Positions 27,126 through 39,004 of a stretch of 64,000 nt of DNA are shown piece by piece (the first letter of the stretch is position 1; each line of letters begins with the position of its first letter). The stretch is from contig NZ_LT853882.1 in assembly GCF_900183975.1 (NCBI RefSeq), positions 3,403,501 to 3,467,500 on the forward strand. Direction: 5' to 3'. This DNA is from Xanthomonas fragariae (lineage in GTDB: Bacteria > Pseudomonadota > Gammaproteobacteria > Xanthomonadales > Xanthomonadaceae). The notes under the pieces are model-generated. The model was given only the letters and a program-made list of their open reading frames with translations, had not been told where the DNA came from and did no database searches. A program made the translations under genes and the position numbers.

Positions 27126-27349
27126 CATCTGCGCACCGGGTGTGCGATCGATAGATCACGACGAGTGATGCTTGAGAGCTGGATCGGCAGCGCTTCGACC
27201 AGATGAGAAGCCAAGCTCATCATTGGCGCTGATGCGCGAGAGCTGGCAGTGTTCAGCGGATATCCCTGAGCCGCATCAGCTTAACCAGATCCAGGAAAGA
27301 GTCGTCTTTTTCATTATGAAGCAGAGCGAAAAAAATGCGGAGCACATAG
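27126..27349. other. Spacer downstream of the PIP box
   Basis: A weak frame begins TTG 27172 or ATG 27316 (MKQSEKNAEHIEQQSS) but becomes Arg-rich and shadow-like further on. No confident gene. Confidence 0.3.
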
Positions 27350-27850
27350 AGCAGCAATCGTCGGACGCATACCCAGAGCACCTACCAAAGCGCGCAAGAG
27401 CAGGCGACTGGCCGGCCGGCGAGTCCGGGCGCCGTTGCGCCCGGAATATCGTCGCCCTCAGGACCTTCTGGCGTCCTAAGGATGCACTGGATAAAGCGGA
27501 TGGTTCGACGCAGGCGCTTCCACGCGTCTGGGGGTCTCGATACGCCCGCCGCGGAGGTGATGGGACCTTCGTGGTCAGCCCAGCACGAGGCGTCGAGTTT
27601 CAGCTCTGCATTCGACTGGCATGCACTGCATCCAGCAGTTACAGGGCCGCAGCACACCACCGCTATGTCGCAAGCGTCAATACTGACCTTCGACGAAGGT
27701 GACACCGGGCCCGAATGGCTATTGCAGCGCGGGGTTTGCGATCGGCAGATCGTTATTACCCGCAACGTGGCCTATCACGTCGTCACCAGACAGTGCAAGG
27801 TCAGCGGGTTGGACCAGTCCCAACTTTATCTCAATCCATTATTCCCTTGA
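27350..27850 (+). other. Unidentified open frame downstream of the PIP box
   Basis: A stop-free frame of 500 bases reads NRTHTQSTYQSAQEQ, PASPGAVAPGISSPSG and later EASSFSSAFDWHALHP and SILTFDEGDTGPEWLLQRG before TGA at 27848-27850. The first ATG in it is at 27482. The Ser/Pro/Gln-rich beginning is effector-like, but no ribosome site or homologue is recognised, and the frame may be chance or a remnant. Confidence 0.3.
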
Positions 27851-27931
27851 GAGGTACCTGAACGATTTGCCGTATGCGTGTGGGCACATCGCACGACGCA
27901 TCGCCGATGCAGTGCGCTGACATCCCGCTCA

Positions 27932-28071
27932 GAGCGGCTAACAAAACCCAGGAAGTAGCCGTCAGCAGATAATGGAGCAAGCGAGCGCAACGCCAGGTGG
28001 ATAGCGCTACGACATTCCAAGCGGATGCGCAGCTTGCTCCTGCCTGCAAACCAGCCGTGGGTGCGCTCGAC
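27932..28071 (-). pseudogene. C-terminal remnant of an IS5-family transposase with its terminal repeat
   Basis: Leftward translation gives VERTHGWFAGRSKLRIRLE then RSAIHLALRSLAPL, the C-terminal signature of IS427-type transposases (VERTHAW...KL.IR.ER....HLALL.LA), followed by the terminal sequence whose complement is GAGCGGCTAACAAAACC at 27932. The rest of the element is gone. These ends match the MITE at 15288-15417. Confidence 0.72.
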
Positions 28072-28138
28072 GCCTCAACGATCCGGCAGTCACCTGTCTG
28101 GCATGCAATCGCGCCGCCAGACCGGTGATCGATCGCAG

Positions 28139-29116
28139 TCACATTTCCAGCACGACCTTGCCCAGATGACTGCCTTGTTCCAGATAGTGATGTGCGGCAG
28201 CGGCTTCGCTCAACGTAAAGCGCTTATCGAGCAGTACGCGGATCTTGCCTTGCGCGATCCACGGCCACACCACGCGCTCCACTTCCGCTGCCAGCCGCGC
28301 TTTCTCATCGGCACTGCGCGGGCGCAGCGTCGAGCCGGTGAGGATCGCCTGCTTGCGCATCAGTAGCGGAATCGGCACCTCGATTTTCGAACCAGCCTGC
28401 GACGCGATATAGACGATGCGTCCGCGTGGATTGAGTGCTTCCAAGGTGTCGGCGAAGACCGCAGCGCCAACCATGTCGAGCGCCACATCTACACCGCCGT
28501 GTGCCTTGGCCACATCGACAAACGAGTCGGTGGTGGAATCGATCGCCACATCGGCACCCAGCTCGCGCGCCTGCGTCGCCTTGCCGGCCGAACGTGCGGT
28601 GGCCAGCACGTGCGCGCCAGCCGCTTTGGCCATCTGGATCGAGGTGACGCCGATTCCGGAAGTGGCGCCGTGTAACAACAGCCACTCGCCGGCCGCCAAC
28701 CGGCCATGCTCGAACAGATTGGTGTAGACGGTGAAGGTGGTTTCCGGCAGCGCCGCGGCGTGCGCCAGATCCATGCCGGCAGGAATCGGCAGCACGTGCC
28801 GCGCATCGACTGCGGCGTACTGTGCGTAACCGCCACCGCCTAGCAGTGCGCACACGCGGTCGCCAATCTTCCAGCGACCGGCCGGCTCCACGATCTCGCC
28901 GGCGACTTCCAGTCCCAGCGTTTCCGGCGCACCGGGCGGTGGCGGATAGTGGCCAGCACGCTGCAGCAGATCAGGCCGATTGATGCCGGCTGCATGTACG
29001 CGGATCAGCACGTGCCCCGACGCAGCACGCGGGCGCGCTTGCTCGCTGGCATACAGCGCATCGGCATCGCCCTTGCCATCGCGGATGGCGATGGCGGTCA
29101 TGGTGGTGTCGCTCAT
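28139..29116 (-). CDS. Zinc-independent quinone oxidoreductase (MDR family)
   Basis: 325 aa from the ATG giving MSDTTMTAIAIRDGKGDADA, with GGAG seven bases upstream. GroES-like N-terminal domain (HVLIRVHAAGINRPDLLQRAGHYPPPPGAP) and NADPH-binding Rossmann domain (LLLHGATSGIGVTSIQMAKAAGAHVLATARS). This is the PIG3/TP53I3-like quinone oxidoreductase group; the substrate is unknown. The zinc-binding residues of alcohol dehydrogenases are absent. Confidence 0.9.
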   Translation of the reverse strand: MSDTTMTAIAIRDGKGDADALYASEQARPRAASGHVLIRVHAAGINRPDLLQRAGHYPPPPGAPETLGLEVAGEIVEPAGRWKIGDRVCALLGGGGYAQYAAVDARHVLPIPAGMDLAHAAALPETTFTVYTNLFEHGRLAAGEWLLLHGATSGIGVTSIQMAKAAGAHVLATARSAGKATQARELGADVAIDSTTDSFVDVAKAHGGVDVALDMVGAAVFADTLEALNPRGRIVYIASQAGSKIEVPIPLLMRKQAILTGSTLRPRSADEKARLAAEVERVVWPWIAQGKIRVLLDKRFTLSEAAAAHHYLEQGSHLGKVVLEM

Positions 29117-29440
29117 GGAGGCACTCCGTAGAAAGTGCGTCAAGTGTAGGCATGCGTCCGTCAACGCTTGGCGCAGGCGCAATGTTGATGCTCCGCCGAC
29201 GGAAAACGACACGGATATCAACCCGCTCGAACCGTGTGGAATCTACCGCGTATGCGCGACGCGTCACCGCTGTTGAATCAAGGGACCGCACACACAGCCA
29301 GCCCACGACGCGCTTGATGGTGATCAATACGCCGACGCGTGGGACGCACGCTGGGCCGGCAGGCCGCGCACAAGACACGACGCCTGGTACTGCACGTGAC
29401 CCACGCGCGCCTGCACTCGACAGACGCGCGGGGCAGGACC
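29117..29440. other. Intergenic, no supported gene
   Basis: GC-rich stretch between two leftward genes. Only arginine-rich shadow frames; nothing recognisable. Confidence 0.45.
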
Positions 29441-29677
29441 TCACTCTTCGCTGGGAGCGGGGTCCCGATCGATGTACTGACGAATCGCCTCGAAGACTTT
29501 CGAGGTGCCGTCATCCTGGCCCAAGGGCAAGCGTGCCGCAAAATCGCTCAGCAGCTTGTTGCCATCCACGCCGGGCTGTTCGGCCAGTGCAAGCGCCAGA
29601 TCGCCGACGCTGCGCGCCAACGCGACCCAGATGCGGCCCAACGATTCGGCGATTACTTCCAGTTCCTCTTCTTGCAT
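29441..29677 (-). CDS. Small acidic conserved hypothetical protein
   Basis: 78 aa: MQEEELEVIAESLGRIWVALARSVGDLA, VDGNKLLSDFAARLPLGQDD and VFEAIRQYIDRDPAPSEE. Amphipathic helical, acidic, no signal peptide or membrane segment. Composition looks like a real protein rather than a shadow frame. No function recognised. Confidence 0.6.
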   Translation of the reverse strand: MQEEELEVIAESLGRIWVALARSVGDLALALAEQPGVDGNKLLSDFAARLPLGQDDGTSKVFEAIRQYIDRDPAPSEE

Positions 29678-29801
29678 GTCGCGCTCCGATCAAGTGGCGT
29701 GGGGGTGACTGAAGCTTACCGCGTGCGCCGCGCGTTGACGCGCGCGAGCGCAAGCAGCCCCGACCATGAAGGGGGTGCGCTCATGTGTGCACACTCGCAT
29801 C

Positions 29802-30000
29802 GGCGGCGCCCCGGAAACGCTGCCGTCCGCCATCGATGTCGGCCTGCGGGTCGGTGAGGACGGCAGTGCACGATTCACCGCACCAGCGCCCGGCCAGTAA
29901 CGTCCGTTGGTGGAAGTGCACGACACCAAGGGCCACGCCGGCTACGCCAAGCTGCCTTTCCAGGTGCGTGTCCGTAGCACCTCGATGGCCGGGAGCCTCA
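29802..30000 (+). pseudogene. Degenerate gene fragment with an in-frame stop
   Basis: The frame reads GGAPETLPSAIDVGLRVGED, ARFTAPAPGQ, a TAA at 29898-29900 in place of an aromatic codon, then RPLVEVHDTKGHAGYAKLPFQV. The pattern resembles a C-terminal beta-sandwich of a secreted protein. No start or upstream part is present. Family unknown; the remaining 29678-29801 holds nothing I can name. Confidence 0.35.
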
Positions 30001-30031
30001 CGCAATCGAGACGCTCGCAACCAAATATGCA

Positions 30032-30045
30032 TTCATCGCGATGAA
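30032..30045. promoter_or_regulatory. Palindromic operator candidate upstream of metF
   Basis: TTCATCGCGATGAA is a perfect 14-base palindrome followed by a partial repeat (GCGATATT), 38 bases before the metF ATG. The position fits a repressor operator for methionine-cycle control; the regulator is not identifiable from here. Confidence 0.4.
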
Positions 30046-30083
30046 GCGATATTATGCCCGCACGATCCGCCGGACCTGCCGCG

Positions 30084-30911
30084 ATGACGCATCTCAGTTT
30101 CGAGTTCTACCCGCCCAAAAACGACGACCAGCGCGCGCAGTTGGACCGCACCTCAGCCAAGTTGAAGGGCTACGCGCCGGAGTACGTGTCGTGCACCTTC
30201 GGCGCTGGCGGCTCCACGCTCAGCTACACTTCTGAGACAGTGCGCCACCTCAAGCAGAAGCACGGTTTCGACGCCGCACCCCATCTGTCTTGCGTGGGTG
30301 GCAGCCGCCAGGAAATCCGCGAGCTGCTCAAGCTCTACCGTGCGCTCGGCTGTAGGCGCATCGTCGCGCTGCGAGGGGATCTGCCCTCCGGCATGGGCCA
30401 TCCGGGCGATCTGCGTTACGCCTCGGACCTGATCGCCTTCATCCGCGCCGAGCACGGCGACGCCTTTCGTATCGAAGTGGGTGCCTATCCGGAAACCCAT
30501 CCGCAGGCGGTCGATGCGCTGAGCGATCTGCGCTATTTCAAGGCCAAGGTAGACGCGGGCGCGGATGCAGCGATTACCCAGTATTTCTACAACGCCGATG
30601 CGTACTTTCATTTCCGCGATGCGGTGCAGCGCATGGGCGTGGAGGTTCCGATCATTCCGGGCATTATGCCGATCTCCAACTTCTCGCAGCTGCGGCGTTT
30701 TTCCGAGCAGTGCGGCGCGGAGATTCCGCGCTGGATCGGCAAGAAGATGCAGTCCTACGGCGACGACGCCGATGCGGTGCGCACCTTCGGTGCGGAAGTG
30801 GTGGCCACCTTGTGCGAGCGCCTGATCACAGGCGGCGCACCGGCGCTACACTTCTACACGCTCAATCTGACCAAACCGACCACGCAGGTGCTGCAGTTGC
30901 TGGGGCGCTGA
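30084..30911 (+). CDS. metF: 5,10-methylenetetrahydrofolate reductase
   Basis: 275 aa from ATG (MTHLSFEFYPPKNDDQR); the in-frame upstream ATG at 30054 is less likely. TIM-barrel flavoprotein with SFEFYPPK, VSCTFGAGGST, RRIVALRGDLP and a C-terminal APALHFYTLN. Known: reduces methylene-THF to methyl-THF for methionine synthesis. It stands alone here, without ahcY upstream. Confidence 0.94.
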   Translation: MTHLSFEFYPPKNDDQRAQLDRTSAKLKGYAPEYVSCTFGAGGSTLSYTSETVRHLKQKHGFDAAPHLSCVGGSRQEIRELLKLYRALGCRRIVALRGDLPSGMGHPGDLRYASDLIAFIRAEHGDAFRIEVGAYPETHPQAVDALSDLRYFKAKVDAGADAAITQYFYNADAYFHFRDAVQRMGVEVPIIPGIMPISNFSQLRRFSEQCGAEIPRWIGKKMQSYGDDADAVRTFGAEVVATLCERLITGGAPALHFYTLNLTKPTTQVLQLLGR

Positions 30912-31060
30912 GCGACACCGTTGAAGACACGTTCTTCGCTGGCATGTCTGTCGCAAGCACATCCCTTGCAAGCACGCGCGTGAGTAGCGGGCGCCGGGCA
31001 AGCGTGCGTGGTCCCGGCGCGTTGCTCGCCGGCTCACGCGCGCACCGCTACGCTGCGCCG

Positions 31061-31648
31061 ATGCCTCGCCTCCTGCCTCTGTTGTTGTTGCTCTGCTTCT
31101 ATCACGCCGCGCGCGTGCAGGCGCAGGAAATCCATCGCTGCGTCTCGCCGGACGGGCAAGCCATGTTCACCGACCGGCGCTGTGAAGATGTCGACGTCGC
31201 GCCTCGCGCGCCACCGTCCACGCGCGCGCAGGGCGACACCGGCTTGTATCGCTACGGCTGCCCGCGGCGGCTGAGCGAGCTGGTGTCGTTGCTGCAGGCG
31301 GCGGTGGACAGCCGCGACGTCAACCGCCTGTCCAGCCTGTATCTGTGGAGCGGCCAGTCCGACGCAGACGCCGATCAGGTGTTAAGCCGCCTGGAGGCCA
31401 TCGTGCAACGCCCGTTGCTGGACATCGCGCCGATGTACCCGCAAAGCGACACGCCGACCTTGGACGCCGATAGCACCGCACCTACGCCATCGCTGGATGG
31501 CAGCGCGATCGATGCGCCACTTCCCGCACCTCCCAGCCGCCCACGACCGTGGGGCCTACGACTGGAACAGAACCAATCCAGCGGCATGCCCGCGCGCAGC
31601 GTGTTGCGACTACGCCGGCAATACAACTGCTTCTGGGTGACGTTTTAG
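31061..31648 (+). CDS. Secreted DUF4124-like hypothetical protein
   Basis: 195 aa. Signal peptide MPRLLPLLLLLCFYHAARVQA with cleavage likely after AQA; the mature start IHRCVSPDGQAMFTDRRCED is a DUF4124-type motif with two cysteines. A helical part (LSELVSLLQAAVDSRDVNRLSSLY) and a Pro/Asp-rich linker follow, ending in LRRQYNCFWVTF. Probably periplasmic. The role is unknown. Confidence 0.72.
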   Translation: MPRLLPLLLLLCFYHAARVQAQEIHRCVSPDGQAMFTDRRCEDVDVAPRAPPSTRAQGDTGLYRYGCPRRLSELVSLLQAAVDSRDVNRLSSLYLWSGQSDADADQVLSRLEAIVQRPLLDIAPMYPQSDTPTLDADSTAPTPSLDGSAIDAPLPAPPSRPRPWGLRLEQNQSSGMPARSVLRLRRQYNCFWVTF

Positions 31649-31837
31649 GCCGGCAAAACGACTGCGCAATCGCCAGACGGGTGCAGCCGGTGCTTCAACC
31701 TTCGCGCAACCTTGTTGTGGGCACGGTTGTCCGCACCGACCTGACAGCGCTCGCTACGCCCCGTTGGCAACGCCAAGAACAGCAGCATCGCCGCACGCGA
31801 TTACCCAGCGAGGCAGCCACCCACCAACAAGTTGCTG

Positions 31838-32785
31838 TCATTGCGGCCAAAGCGAGCGAATCGCCGCGATGCCCTGCGCGCCATGCGAACGCGCCTCGCG
31901 CAGGTCATCGACCTGCATGCCGCCGAGCGCGTAGATCGGCAGCGAGACCTGCTCACGCAAGGTCTCAAACCCGTTCCATCCCAGCGGTGCCGCACCCGGA
32001 TGCGACGCGGTGGCCTGCACCGGACCCAGTACCGCGAAATCGCAGCCGATCCGCTGCGCGTGGCGCAGATCCTCCAACCCATGACAGGAGGCGGCGACCA
32101 ACTGTTCGGCCGGCACCGGACGTTCCTGCAATCCTGCCAATTGCTCCGAGCCCAGATGCACACCGATGCCGAGTTCACTGGCCAGTGCGATATCGCGGTT
32201 GAGCAGCAACTGAGCACGTGCCCGACCTCGTAGACTCATCACCTGTTGCAGCAAGGCCTTCCAGCGCACGGCCTCGGCGTGCCGCGCGCGCAACTGGATG
32301 CGCATGATCCCGCCCTGCAGTGCGCGCTCCAGACCTTCCAGCCACAGCGCATCGTCGTCGGGTTCGGGGGTGATCAGATAGCGGTCGGGCTGGCGCAGCA
32401 CGCCGACCACCGGCACATCGGCTGGCGGCATCGAATAGCGGGCCAACTTGTCTGCGGCCACCCAGGTCATCGCCTGGCCTTCGCGACCGCGTGGGCTGCC
32501 TTTCCAGGCGGTGATATGGCGCACTTCCAGGCGCAGGCGCTTGTCGGGATACAGCTGCGGCACATCCATCAGCCACTCGCCAACCTGGGCGTCGATGCCG
32601 AGCTCCTCGTTGAGCTCGCGTACAAGTGCTTGTTCAGAGGTCTCGCCAAGCTCCCGCTTGCCGCCCGGGAATTCCCACAGGCCAGGCATGTCGCGGGTTT
32701 CGGTGCGGCGGGTCAGCAGGATGCGGCCGCGGGGGTCGGTGATCACGCCAGCAACGACGTGAATGGATCTAAGAGAATCAGGCAT
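31838..32785 (-). CDS. mutT: Nudix hydrolase MutT fused to a ThiE-like domain
   Basis: 315 aa. N-terminal Nudix domain with the box GKRELGETSEQALVRELNEELG (about residues 42-63), then a TIM-barrel thiamine-phosphate synthase-like domain (RAQLLLNRDIALASELGIGVHL; CDFAVLGPVQATASHPGAAPLGW; LPIYALGGMQVDDL). Known: MutT removes 8-oxo-dGTP; the fused domain occurs in many gamma- and beta-proteobacterial MutT proteins and its role is unclear. It lies downstream of secA, the conserved secA-mutT order. Confidence 0.93.
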   Translation of the reverse strand: MPDSLRSIHVVAGVITDPRGRILLTRRTETRDMPGLWEFPGGKRELGETSEQALVRELNEELGIDAQVGEWLMDVPQLYPDKRLRLEVRHITAWKGSPRGREGQAMTWVAADKLARYSMPPADVPVVGVLRQPDRYLITPEPDDDALWLEGLERALQGGIMRIQLRARHAEAVRWKALLQQVMSLRGRARAQLLLNRDIALASELGIGVHLGSEQLAGLQERPVPAEQLVAASCHGLEDLRHAQRIGCDFAVLGPVQATASHPGAAPLGWNGFETLREQVSLPIYALGGMQVDDLREARSHGAQGIAAIRSLWPQ

Positions 32786-32964
32786 GCTGCAAGAGTGCCG
32801 CGAGTGAGCGGTTCAGCGCAATCGGGATGGCGGCTCGAACGTCCGTCGGCCGCGCTCCATTGGGCGTCTGCGCCACCGCTCAGCACCGGACCGGGAACAT
32901 ATGGAATTCGCAACTGCCGACTTCGGATCTGGCTCCAGCCAACCTCCAATGCCGAATCCAGGTC

Positions 32965-33338
32965 TTACAACGGATGTCCGATCCGCCACAGCACACTGCT
33001 GGGATCGTGCAAGGTGAAATCGCGTGCGCGCCATGGTCGATCTTCCGGCGCACTGCAGGTCACCCCGAAGTGCTCGTCCAGACCGGTGTCGTGCACGTGA
33101 TGCCACCAGCCATCGTCATCGTCATCGTCAACCCAAAGGTGCAGCATCAGATTCTCGGCCAATTCGCGCAGATAGAAATCCTGCAGTAAAAACGCGTGAT
33201 GCGCGCCATGCCGGAAGCAGCTCACGCTGCCTACCTCGTCTTCTCTGCACGAAGCCCGGCGCACGATAGAAGCGCTGCGACAACGCATAGTCGCGCAGGC
33301 ACGAATACCTTCAGTTGCTGGCTGGACAGCAGCGTCAT
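32965..33338 (-). pseudogene. VOC/glyoxalase-family protein, two frameshifts
   Basis: The start MTLLSSQQLKVFVPAR, the middle DYALSQRFYRA and the end (REDEVGSVSCFRHGAHHAFLLQ; LRELAENLMLHLWVDD; PWRARDFTLHDPSSVLWRIG) fall in three frames. Inserting one base near 33295 and adjusting one near 33250 would join them into a bleomycin-resistance/glyoxalase-like protein of about 124 aa. A GAC/GAT hexamer run encodes six consecutive Asp where relatives have one or two. It sits between secA and mutT. Confidence 0.72.
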
Positions 33339-33396
33339 GACCGCACTCCACGCAGGATGCGGCCTAGCGCAGACGCCCCGCAGTCGCGTAAGTAGA

Positions 33397-33415
33397 GCCC
33401 CCTTGGTAAGGGGGC
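33397..33415. repeat. REP-like hairpin GCCCCCTT/AAGGGGGC
   Basis: Perfect eight-base stem with a GGT loop between secA and the VOC pseudogene. It may act as a transcription attenuator or mRNA-stabilising element for secA. Confidence 0.5.
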
Positions 33416-33498
33416 GCGAAAAGGCGCGGGGACCAAAGGCAAAGACCGTGCACCCAGCAAGGCTGGGCTGCTCCACGGTCGACTTGACTCAGCTCAGC

Positions 33499-36237
<2,739 letters not shown>

Positions 36238-36300
36238 TGAAGAAACCGGTTGAAAAGGAACGGTTTGACCGACGCCGGTCCCCACAGACCCGACCGCCGT

Positions 36301-36327
36301 AAACAAAACAGGGCGCACTGCGCCCTG
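36301..36327 (-). terminator. Terminator between the M23 peptidase gene and secA
   Basis: Read leftward, CAGGGCGC-AGT-GCGCCCTG is followed by TTTTGTTT. It lies 67 bases after the M23 gene stop and 64 bases before the secA start, so secA likely has its own promoter or depends on read-through. Confidence 0.78.
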
Positions 36328-36393
36328 TCGATGGCAACGCCCTATTGTAGCTTGGGGCGGGCCTTCACGAATCAAGCACCGCCCACGCCTGCG

Positions 36394-37338
36394 TCAACCG
36401 CGCCCTCGACGCCCTACCGGCGTGTTGGTATCACCCAGGAACTTGCGCGGATTGACCACACGCCCGTCCGCCCAAACCTCGAAATGCACGTGCGCGCCAG
36501 TGGAACGGCCACTGGAGCCAGCCTTGGCGACTTGCTGGCCTGCGCGCACCAGATCGCCCACCTTCACCACCAGCCGCGAGTTGTGCGCGTAGCGAGTCAC
36601 GTAACCGTTGCCGTGGTCCACTTCGACCACGTTGCCATAGCCGCCGCGCACGCCAGCGTAGCTGACCACACCATCGGCGACCGACATCACCGGGTCGCCC
36701 ACGTTGGCGTGGAAGTCCACACCTTTATGAAAGCCCGAGCCACCATCGAACGGATCGGCGCGGCCGCCGAAGCCCGAGGTGATGTAGGTATTGCGAATCG
36801 GCATCCGCGAGGGCACCGAATTCTGTTCGAGCTGATGATCGAACATCAGCGAGGCAAGCACGTTCAATTGCTGGCCGGAGGCGGAAAACTTTTGTTCGAC
36901 TTGCCCTAGCGTCTCCTTGAGTGATTCGATCGGCATGTCGCTGACCGGCTCAGTGCCGCCACCGACGCCGACCGGCTCGTCGAAGTCGAACTCGCCGTCC
37001 TTCAACTTGCCCATTTCGGTTAGCCGCTCGCCCAATGCATTGAGGCGGGTGGCCTGCGCCTGCAGCTCGCCCAGGCGGGCGGCCAATGCGTTGACCTGTG
37101 CCTGCGAGGCGCGCTGCACCTGTGCAAGCTCGGCCTGCTGCTGGGCGACCTTGGCCTTCAGCGTGGAATTGGTCATCATGCCGGTGGCGGTGCTCGCACC
37201 GACGCCGATCAACATGCCCAGACCCAATACTGCGCCGAGCACTATCATTGGTCGATCCGCAGCGAAGCCCTGGAACTTCCGGGCCACACGCTGCACCCGG
37301 GTCTCGCGAGATTTGATTACAACTTTCTTCAACGCCAT
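36394..37338 (-). CDS. Membrane-anchored M23 (LytM-like) peptidase
   Basis: 314 aa: cytoplasmic basic N-terminus, one membrane segment (PMIVLGAVLGLGMLIGVGAS, about residues 30-49), a coiled coil (LKAKVAQQQAELAQVQRASQ) and a C-terminal M23 domain with the zinc motifs GFHKGVDFHANVG and STGAHVHFEVW. Both His/Asp sites are intact, so an active murein endopeptidase is expected. Known relatives act in envelope biogenesis or activate amidases. Starts back-to-back with dciA. Confidence 0.88.
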   Translation of the reverse strand: MALKKVVIKSRETRVQRVARKFQGFAADRPMIVLGAVLGLGMLIGVGASTATGMMTNSTLKAKVAQQQAELAQVQRASQAQVNALAARLGELQAQATRLNALGERLTEMGKLKDGEFDFDEPVGVGGGTEPVSDMPIESLKETLGQVEQKFSASGQQLNVLASLMFDHQLEQNSVPSRMPIRNTYITSGFGGRADPFDGGSGFHKGVDFHANVGDPVMSVADGVVSYAGVRGGYGNVVEVDHGNGYVTRYAHNSRLVVKVGDLVRAGQQVAKAGSSGRSTGAHVHFEVWADGRVVNPRKFLGDTNTPVGRRGRG

Positions 37339-37785
37339 ATGAGTGTTATGTCCAAGCCCAAGTCCAACGCACGCACCGCTTCCACTCCAAAGCAGGCCAT
37401 CGAGGCCGCGTTGGGGGAAAAGGCTGGCGACCCCTTGCGCCGTGCCTTGTGGCTCGATGCGCTGGACCGGCAGTTGCGCCCCGTGTTACCGCCCCATTTG
37501 TCCACCCGTTGCCGGTTGGCCAATGTCCGAGGCGAACAACTCGTTTTTTTAGTTGATTCACCGGTCTGGCATGCCAGGTTGCGGCTTGCCGAGACCCAAA
37601 TCCTTGATGCCGCCCGATCCATCGGACTGAAGGCCACAGCAGTGACCGTCAAGACCACAACTACCGCACTGCATTCCCCAACGCAGCAGAACCGCGAGCG
37701 TTCACAACCCGTGTCCGAGGCGACGCACAAAGGCTTGCGCGACGCATTGGCTTCCTTGCAGGACGTCGTACCGACCAAGCAGTAG
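37339..37785 (+). CDS. dciA: DUF721 protein, DciA-type helicase loader candidate
   Basis: 148 aa from an ATG that directly abuts the start codon of the divergent M23 gene; an internal ATG at 37348 is an alternative. DUF721 features: ALWLDALDRQLRPVLPPHL and RGEQLVFLVDSPVWHARLRL (the conserved W-x-x-L region). Known: DciA loads the replicative helicase DnaB in bacteria without DnaC. The lpxC-dciA-secA setting is conserved in gamma-proteobacteria. Confidence 0.82.
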   Translation: MSVMSKPKSNARTASTPKQAIEAALGEKAGDPLRRALWLDALDRQLRPVLPPHLSTRCRLANVRGEQLVFLVDSPVWHARLRLAETQILDAARSIGLKATAVTVKTTTTALHSPTQQNRERSQPVSEATHKGLRDALASLQDVVPTKQ

Positions 37786-37971
37786 GGTCCTCGCCGCTCT
37801 TCCGAAGCGGCCACCAGTGCATGAAGAGATTGCGAAGACCACAGATAGCCCGACGCATCCTAGCGGGCATAGGGCCCGCAGGAGTTAGGGAGATCTTAAA
37901 TAAACGTTAATAATGAGCCGGAGATCCCACGGAGGTCGCACTTCCAACGCCGCCTGCGGCATTTCCTGACC

Positions 37972-38883
37972 TCAGGCGTAGACAGGACTGGCGTAGGTCA
38001 CCGGCGGTTGCTCGGTGCCTTCCGAGAAGCTGACCCATTCCCAGGCGGCCTGATCGGCGAGCAGCGCACGCACCAGCTTGTTGTTGAGTGCATGGCCGGA
38101 TTTGAAGCCTTCGTAGGCGCCAAGGATGGCGCCGCCGGCCAGATACAGGTCGCCGATGGCGTCCAGGATCTTGTGGCGCACAAATTCGTTGGTGTAACGC
38201 AGGCCGTCCTCGTTGAGCACGCGGAACTCGTCCAGCACGATGGCGTTGTCCATCGAGCCGCCCAGGCCCAGATTGCGTTCGCGCATGTACTCAAGGTCGC
38301 GCATGAAGCCGAAGGTGCGAGCGCGCGAGATTTCCTTGACGTAAGCCGAGGTGGAAAACTCGATTTCCTGGCGCGACTGCTTGGCAGGGATCATCGGGTG
38401 ATTGAATTCGATGGTGAAACCGAGCTTGTAGCCCTCGTACGGCTCGAAGCGCGCCATCTTGTCGCCTTCGCGCACTTCTACCTTCTGCTTGATGCGGATG
38501 AAGCGCTTGGCCTTGTGCTGCTCGACGATGCCTGCCGACTGCAGCAGGAACACGAACGGGCCGGACGAACCATCCATGATCGGCAACTCGGCCGAGGACA
38601 GTTCGACGATGACATTGTCGACACCCAGACCGGCCAGCGCGGACATCAGATGTTCGACGGTCTGGATCTTGGCGCCGTTGCAGGTCAAGCCGGTACACAG
38701 CGTGGTTTCAGTGACCAGCTCGGCATTGGCGGGGACTTCGACGACCGGTTCCAGATCCACACGCCGGAACACCACGCCATGATCGACCGGAGCCGGTCGT
38801 AGCGTCATATACACCTTGTCGCCGCTGTGCAGGCCGACGCCGGTGGCGCGAATGGTGTTTTTGAGAGTGCGTTGCTGGGTCAT
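37972..38883 (-). CDS. lpxC: UDP-3-O-acyl-N-acetylglucosamine deacetylase
   Basis: 303 aa, [26 protein letters not shown]; zinc site residues in [16 protein letters not shown] (His) and [18 protein letters not shown] (HxxxD), and [13 protein letters not shown]. Known: first committed step of lipid A synthesis. It is last in the dcw direction, 231 bases beyond ftsZ and separated from it by a terminator, so it probably has its own promoter. Confidence 0.97.
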   Translation of the reverse strand: MTQQRTLKNTIRATGVGLHSGDKVYMTLRPAPVDHGVVFRRVDLEPVVEVPANAELVTETTLCTGLTCNGAKIQTVEHLMSALAGLGVDNVIVELSSAELPIMDGSSGPFVFLLQSAGIVEQHKAKRFIRIKQKVEVREGDKMARFEPYEGYKLGFTIEFNHPMIPAKQSRQEIEFSTSAYVKEISRARTFGFMRDLEYMRERNLGLGGSMDNAIVLDEFRVLNEDGLRYTNEFVRHKILDAIGDLYLAGGAILGAYEGFKSGHALNNKLVRALLADQAAWEWVSFSEGTEQPPVTYASPVYA

Positions 38884-39004
38884 ATGCGAAGTCTGGATGA
38901 ACGATGCAGACAGACGCTGAACCGGCCGCCTAATCCGTTGAAATTATCCGAATCTTAACAAGTTACGCGTGATGGAAACTGTCATGCCTGGTCATTCCAC
39001 TGCA

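Noticed and set aside
29678..30083. SAH riboswitch upstream of metF
   Set aside because: I looked for the conserved SAH-aptamer sequence known upstream of ahcY-metF operons and saw none.
30912..31060. Possible extension of the downstream DUF4124-like ORF back into metF
   Set aside because: The in-frame ATG at 31061 is followed by a proper signal peptide; the longer version would remove it.
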